A stretch of DNA of 64,000 nucleotides, taken from Confluentibacter lentus (GTDB lineage Bacteria; Bacteroidota; Bacteroidia; Flavobacteriales; Flavobacteriaceae). The position numbers and the translations under genes were made by a program. The DNA lies in contig NZ_NIHE01000006.1 in the NCBI RefSeq assembly GCF_002806995.1, positions 124,001 through 188,000 on the forward strand. The letters run 5' to 3'. The notes beneath the pieces are model-generated. The model worked only from the letters and a program-made list of their open reading frames with translations, had not been told where the DNA came from and did not search any database. This document shows, in pieces, positions 62,801 through 64,000 of this stretch (position 1 is its first letter; each line of letters starts with the position of its first letter).

Positions 62801-64000
62801 GGATACGGATTGTTTGAATTGAAAGTTCCAGATTCGTCAACATCAAACAAACCATCGTTGTCGCTGTCTAAATCCAAGTAGTCGGGGATACCATCACCGT
62901 CTGTATCAATAGTAGAAAGAGATTCCAAAATATCAAGCATACCATTACCATTTGCATCTGCCCAACTGGCTATGCCAGTTAAATGACCTTTGCCCTCACT
63001 TAAGCCAGCTGCCGTAGTGTTGGCTTCCACCACATCGGGGATACCATCATTATCACTATCTAAATCAAACACATCAGCAACACCATCACCATCCATGTCG
63101 CAAAGGGTTTGTCTAACTTCAATGTCATCAATAGCTAAATCGTTTCCATTTCCCCCGGGTGCATTGTTAACAAATTGCACCACGAAAGCCGTTTGAGAGG
63201 TTGTAAATTGTTGCGTAAATTGTTTCCATTGAGATACTACACATGTGTTAAATGTAGGGTCCAATGGATTGTAAGCGGGGTCATTTGGATCATTAACAGC
63301 GCCAGGGCATCTTGTAATTTCTCCAGTATTAAAGGTTGCTAAAAGAACACTTTTATCAAGGGTATAAAAGTTTACGGTAACATCGGGTTTTCTTCTGGGC
63401 AGTTCTCCTGCACTAAAACGATTATCGGCATTGTCTAGGTTTACTACCCAAAAACTATAGGTAACAGGCACATTCGCTAGTGTCCCTTTAATTTGGGTTT
63501 CATAGAAGATTCCTGGATCGTGACTTGCATTAAAAATAGCCATTCTGCCATCGGTATCTCCAGGAGTATGGTCTTGAATATCACCCCAAGCATACCAGGC
63601 CCATTGGGCAATCTCTGGTCCGTTAGGAGCTACTCCATTAGGAGCCGCAGCAATTTGAACACCATCTGTAATAAAACTTGCCACTGTATATTTACCATCT
63701 CCAACACTTCCTGCTCCTCCTCCAGCAGCACCATTTTCATAAGTATATGTAGTAGATACCGTGTATAGGGAGCTAATGCCAGTACCTCTACCTATACCGG
63801 TACCAAAGGTTTCATTTAAAAATTTGTAATCTGCTTGCGAAGCACCGTTAGATACACGACAAGCGTTTTCTTCATCAGAATCGCTAATCCCATCATTATC
63901 GTCATCAATATCCACATCATCATAAATGCCATCCCCATCACTGTCATAAAATACTTTATTGGCTTCCGCTCTTAAATTGATTTGGTAGGATGCTTCATCT
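59842..64000 (-). CDS. Paralogous secreted TSP3/LamG protein with type A T9SS sorting domain (partial, 5' end beyond window)
   Basis: The frame is open to the right edge and gives 1385 residues; the N-terminus is missing. At the edge it reads like the end of a choice-of-anchor D segment (DEASYQINLRAEANKVFYDSDGDG), matching NESAYQFNIQARSEQNFFDSDGDN in its neighbour. It then follows the neighbour domain by domain: jelly-roll, TSP3 repeats (DSDNDGIPDVVEAN, DTDGDGIPDYLDLDSDNDG), LamG (LYFDGRNDYVEDV, FKGEIDEVRVFNVAL), GEGFTMKGV and type A sorting domain (VEIINLLGQ...GVYLIKIQTPEGSFSKKVLIK). A difference is the intact WTNTASWLNGSEW segment here. The ATG at 63915 is only an internal codon. Confidence 0.88.
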   Translation of the reverse strand, partial: DEASYQINLRAEANKVFYDSDGDGIYDDVDIDDDNDGISDSDEENACRVSNGASQADYKFLNETFGTGIGRGTGISSLYTVSTTYTYENGAAGGGAGSVGDGKYTVASFITDGVQIAAAPNGVAPNGPEIAQWAWYAWGDIQDHTPGDTDGRMAIFNASHDPGIFYETQIKGTLANVPVTYSFWVVNLDNADNRFSAGELPRRKPDVTVNFYTLDKSVLLATFNTGEITRCPGAVNDPNDPAYNPLDPTFNTCVVSQWKQFTQQFTTSQTAFVVQFVNNAPGGNGNDLAIDDIEVRQTLCDMDGDGVADVFDLDSDNDGIPDVVEANTTAAGLSEGKGHLTGIASWADANGNGMLDILESLSTIDTDGDGIPDYLDLDSDNDGLFDVDESGTFNSNNPYPGFINGDGDITGDGTGDGPESETFREKDSNGDGSIEGYGDGILDIYDFHQGNTNYTNSYGNDNQGTGPLYALDSDGDGLPDYRDPYNDLTGIYDIDTIEIYAHLPNTGGVLDDITDADGDGIMASRDGDDTVFGSPRNLDASYSLYFDGRNDYVEDVNIIPSGDATLMAFIKTDGANTNGNNQIIAGQNDLYLRLNDATNTISAVVEGTTITSTNAITDGVWTHVAVTTQGGQTVLYINGVQEASDASGGITDASNFSIGKATSGTNYFKGEIDEVRVFNVALTSDELKRMVYQELDDLNGFNSGKIIPTNISASIGTNLVKYYKMDGYQDDILDDKKTGTLDVAGARMYNFKDIYFQRAPLPYETVADGDWTNTASWLNGSEWDIMSKQNNPQDATIIHIKHNIIMDGTYNTQGTVGIIVDAGNEFSITANKGLYNSFYLKLDGFMDLDGESQLIQTSNSILDVTSSGRLERDQQGTRDFFTYNYWSSPVGISNTTTNNNSYRVPNVLRDGSVSTAPVTINFLTSGYNGNPGTPGVTPISIADYWIWKYSNRTSNTYSQWQHVRSTGTLLAGEGFTMKGVANTSGAITLQQNYTFNGKPNNGDITLAVTAGNDYLIGNPYPSAIDANEFILDNISVGDGGRAATNIINGALYFWDHFASNTHVLAEYQGGYAIYNLLTSTVAVSNDTRIANTGAIGGKTAERYIPVSQGFFVVADDGGTVTFKNSQRDFRTEASDPSLFIKPKNDKSKNSTTKESQTDTRQKIKLMFDSPKGYHRQLAVGVDEKASNEFDLGYDAPLIEDLKEDMFWIINDGNYVIQGVDNFDDTQKLPMGIKTNKAGISKIKLDALENISNDLDIYLIDKELGIQHNLKESNYEVYLLPGSHINRFEITFKNSESQSLDTDDIVNKTIQVYFSNEKGNIVIHNPTLKQIKSVEIINLLGQTINKFSENTNKDYMEYETNKMSTGVYLIKIQTPEGSFSKKVLIK

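Noticed and set aside
63913-63915. ATG at 63915 as the true start of the last gene
   Set aside because: The frame continues upstream to the window edge and matches the corresponding part of its paralogue, so the codon is internal.

Overview
This window is a 64 kb piece of a chromosome from a low-GC Bacteroidota, almost certainly a member of the Flavobacteriaceae, probably from a marine gliding lineage. The evidence is four very large secreted proteins with type IX secretion sorting domains, families typical of flavobacteria (DUF5606, DUF6495, DUF349, OstA-like, choice-of-anchor L), and a recurrent TAnnTTTG promoter element in front of many first genes. I see no tRNA, rRNA, CRISPR array, transposase or phage gene. 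Most of the window is housekeeping. The unusual material is in the surface proteins, a glycan cluster, the intergenic repeats and one strongly modified tRNA synthetase.

Layout. 1-5.9 kb: end of a sigma-54 activator, a coiled-coil exported protein, PPK2, lysA, sucC, a DUF1456 protein and an unknown helical protein. 5.9-15.7 kb: uvrB and two secreted proteins with type B sorting domains, one carrying 11 tandem ~95-residue repeats. 15.7-22.4 kb: an ABC-2 exporter pair, a cryptic kinase-fold protein, a pRiA4b ORF-3-like protein, heme A synthase (ctaA), CCA-adding enzyme and tsaC. 22.4-27.8 kb: a lipopolysaccharide/glycan cluster (GT4, DUF5672, InaA-like kinase, GT2, GT9) whose minus-strand part runs as one operon with dapD. 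28-32 kb: a small exported protein, ruvX, def, DUF5606 and DUF349. 32-39.4 kb: an envelope-related minus-strand block (aroE, two tandem DUF368/PopT-type undecaprenyl-phosphate translocases, a TPR protein, an aminotransferase and an OstA/LptA-like protein). 39.5-44.2 kb: purA, fur, relA/spoT and rdgB, a purine and alarmone group. 44.2-50 kb: DUF486, hpf, rlmH, nadC, yihY and priA. 50-54.7 kb: a LytTR response regulator, rpsF-rpsR-rplI, DUF6495 and hisS. 54.7-64 kb: two tandem paralogous secreted proteins (thrombospondin-3 repeats, LamG, type A sorting domain). The second runs off the right edge.

Main points for a second look. (1) hisS is about 100 residues longer than its family, because a segment of about 24% GC sits in a catalytic-domain hairpin loop just before the LRYDLT motif. 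(2) Several intergenic gaps contain palindromic REP-like elements, most densely in the 347 bp in front of hisS. Some overlap or abut start codons, and one supplies the C-terminal tail of the CCA-adding enzyme. (3) The protein at 17582-18640 has the layout of a divergent kinase fold. (4) The Fur-family regulator lacks the CxxC structural zinc site. (5) A set of 17 TAnnTTTG promoter motifs is usually followed by C, and in uvrB and rlmH the motif lies only 4 nt from the start codon.
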